Positions 63,548 through 64,000 of a DNA stretch of 64,000 bases are shown one piece after another. The position numbers were made by a program, and so were the translations under genes. Origin of the DNA: Dugong dugon (taxonomy: Eukaryota > Chordata > Mammalia > Sirenia > Dugongidae). How positions within the stretch are numbered: position 1 is the first letter of the stretch; each line of letters starts with the position of its first letter. The stretch is from assembly GCA_030035585.1 (NCBI GenBank), contig CM057474.1, positions 3,218,501 to 3,282,500 on the forward strand, read 5' to 3'. The notes under the pieces are model-generated. The model did no database searches, was not told the DNA's origin, and was given only the letters and a program-made list of their open reading frames with translations.

Positions 63548-63563
63548 TGAAACTTTATTCTTA

Positions 63564-63826
63564 CTGAAGAGTAATAGATCTGTGAAAATGAATGTTCCCC
63601 CCAGGATTGGAACTACGCAAAACCAGTCCCACATCCATTGTTCTTTCCCAGGCATGTATTGTGATCACTCTTTGGCCCAGGGCCTGTGCCATGAGTTTAA
63701 TAATGTCTTGCTTCTCCCTCGAAAGTATTCTTTTGCAATAAACTGACGGGAGAGGTTCAAAGTGGCCCTATAGAGACAATGTACGTATCTAATCCATTAT
63801 TCACACTAATTCTGGGGGTTTACTTA
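63564..63826. other. Unique DNA between L1 and RTE
   Basis: No gene or repeat recognised. Confidence 0.35.
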
Positions 63827-63827
63827 G

Positions 63828-64000
63828 CTGGGGACAATGAAAAAGGAATACTGAAGAAGAATTGATGCCTTTGAATTATGGTGTTGGTGAAGAATATTGA
63901 ATGTACCGTGGACTGTCAGAAGAATGAACAAGTCTGTCTTGGAAGAAGTACAGCCAGAGTGTTCCTTGGAAGTGAGGATGATGAGACTTTGTCTCATGTA
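63828..64000 (+). mobile_element. RTE LINE 3' part, cut by the window edge
   Basis: agctggggacaatgaaaaag and agaagaattgatgcctttga match the RTE segment after the RT domain in the other copies. It runs past the right end. Confidence 0.88.

Noticed and set aside
19363-64000. FABP5 on the minus strand downstream of PMP2
   Set aside because: Searched for its exons by family peptides and found none. In human it lies much further away, so absence here is expected.

Overview
The window is nuclear DNA of an afrotherian mammal, most likely an elephant or another paenungulate. The evidence is the repeat content: many tRNA-derived SINEs of the AfroSINE type, a BovB-like RTE LINE (RTE1_LA type) and L1s with a shared characteristic 3'UTR. 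Older MIR, L2, hAT (MER5A-like) and Tigger copies are those expected in any placental genome. Species assignment is an inference from remembered repeat consensus sequences.

Only two host genes are visible, both on the + strand and both from the fatty-acid-binding-protein cluster (human 8q21: FABP5, PMP2, FABP9, FABP4, FABP12). FABP9 exons 2-4 lie at 1124-2115; its exon 1 should lie left of the window. PMP2 is complete, with four coding exons from 15555 to 19362. Both have the family layout of 73/173/102/51 coding bases (the last three for FABP9). FABP9 followed by PMP2 on the same strand matches the human arrangement. In PMP2 a ligand-anchoring arginine conserved in the family is read as serine (codon 127).

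Layout: 1-2.3 kb FABP9; 2.3-15.4 kb intergenic with AfroSINEs, MIR/L2, a Tigger copy, an RTE fragment and an L1 3' end; 15.4-19.4 kb PMP2; 19.8-22.6 kb two old L1 pieces, one split by a solo LTR; 23.3-36.6 kb a dense nest of RTE, L1, AfroSINE, MER5A and a solo LTR; 36.6-44.0 kb mostly unique or unrecognised DNA with old repeats; 44.07-47.31 kb a full-length but decayed RTE with target-site duplication (TSD); 47.8-55.4 kb old repeats, a solo LTR and hAT elements; 55.46-63.55 kb a full-length 8.1 kb L1 on the minus strand with a perfect 16-bp TSD; from about 63.83 kb another RTE runs off the right edge.

I found no undescribed gene system. The more interesting points are the PMP2 substitution, a chimeric RTE insertion whose first ~98 bp is foreign, an L1 with an internal deletion ending at the 3'UTR boundary inside an interrupted RTE, a 278-codon open frame in the L1 5'UTR, and the sequence shared between RTE and AfroSINE tails.
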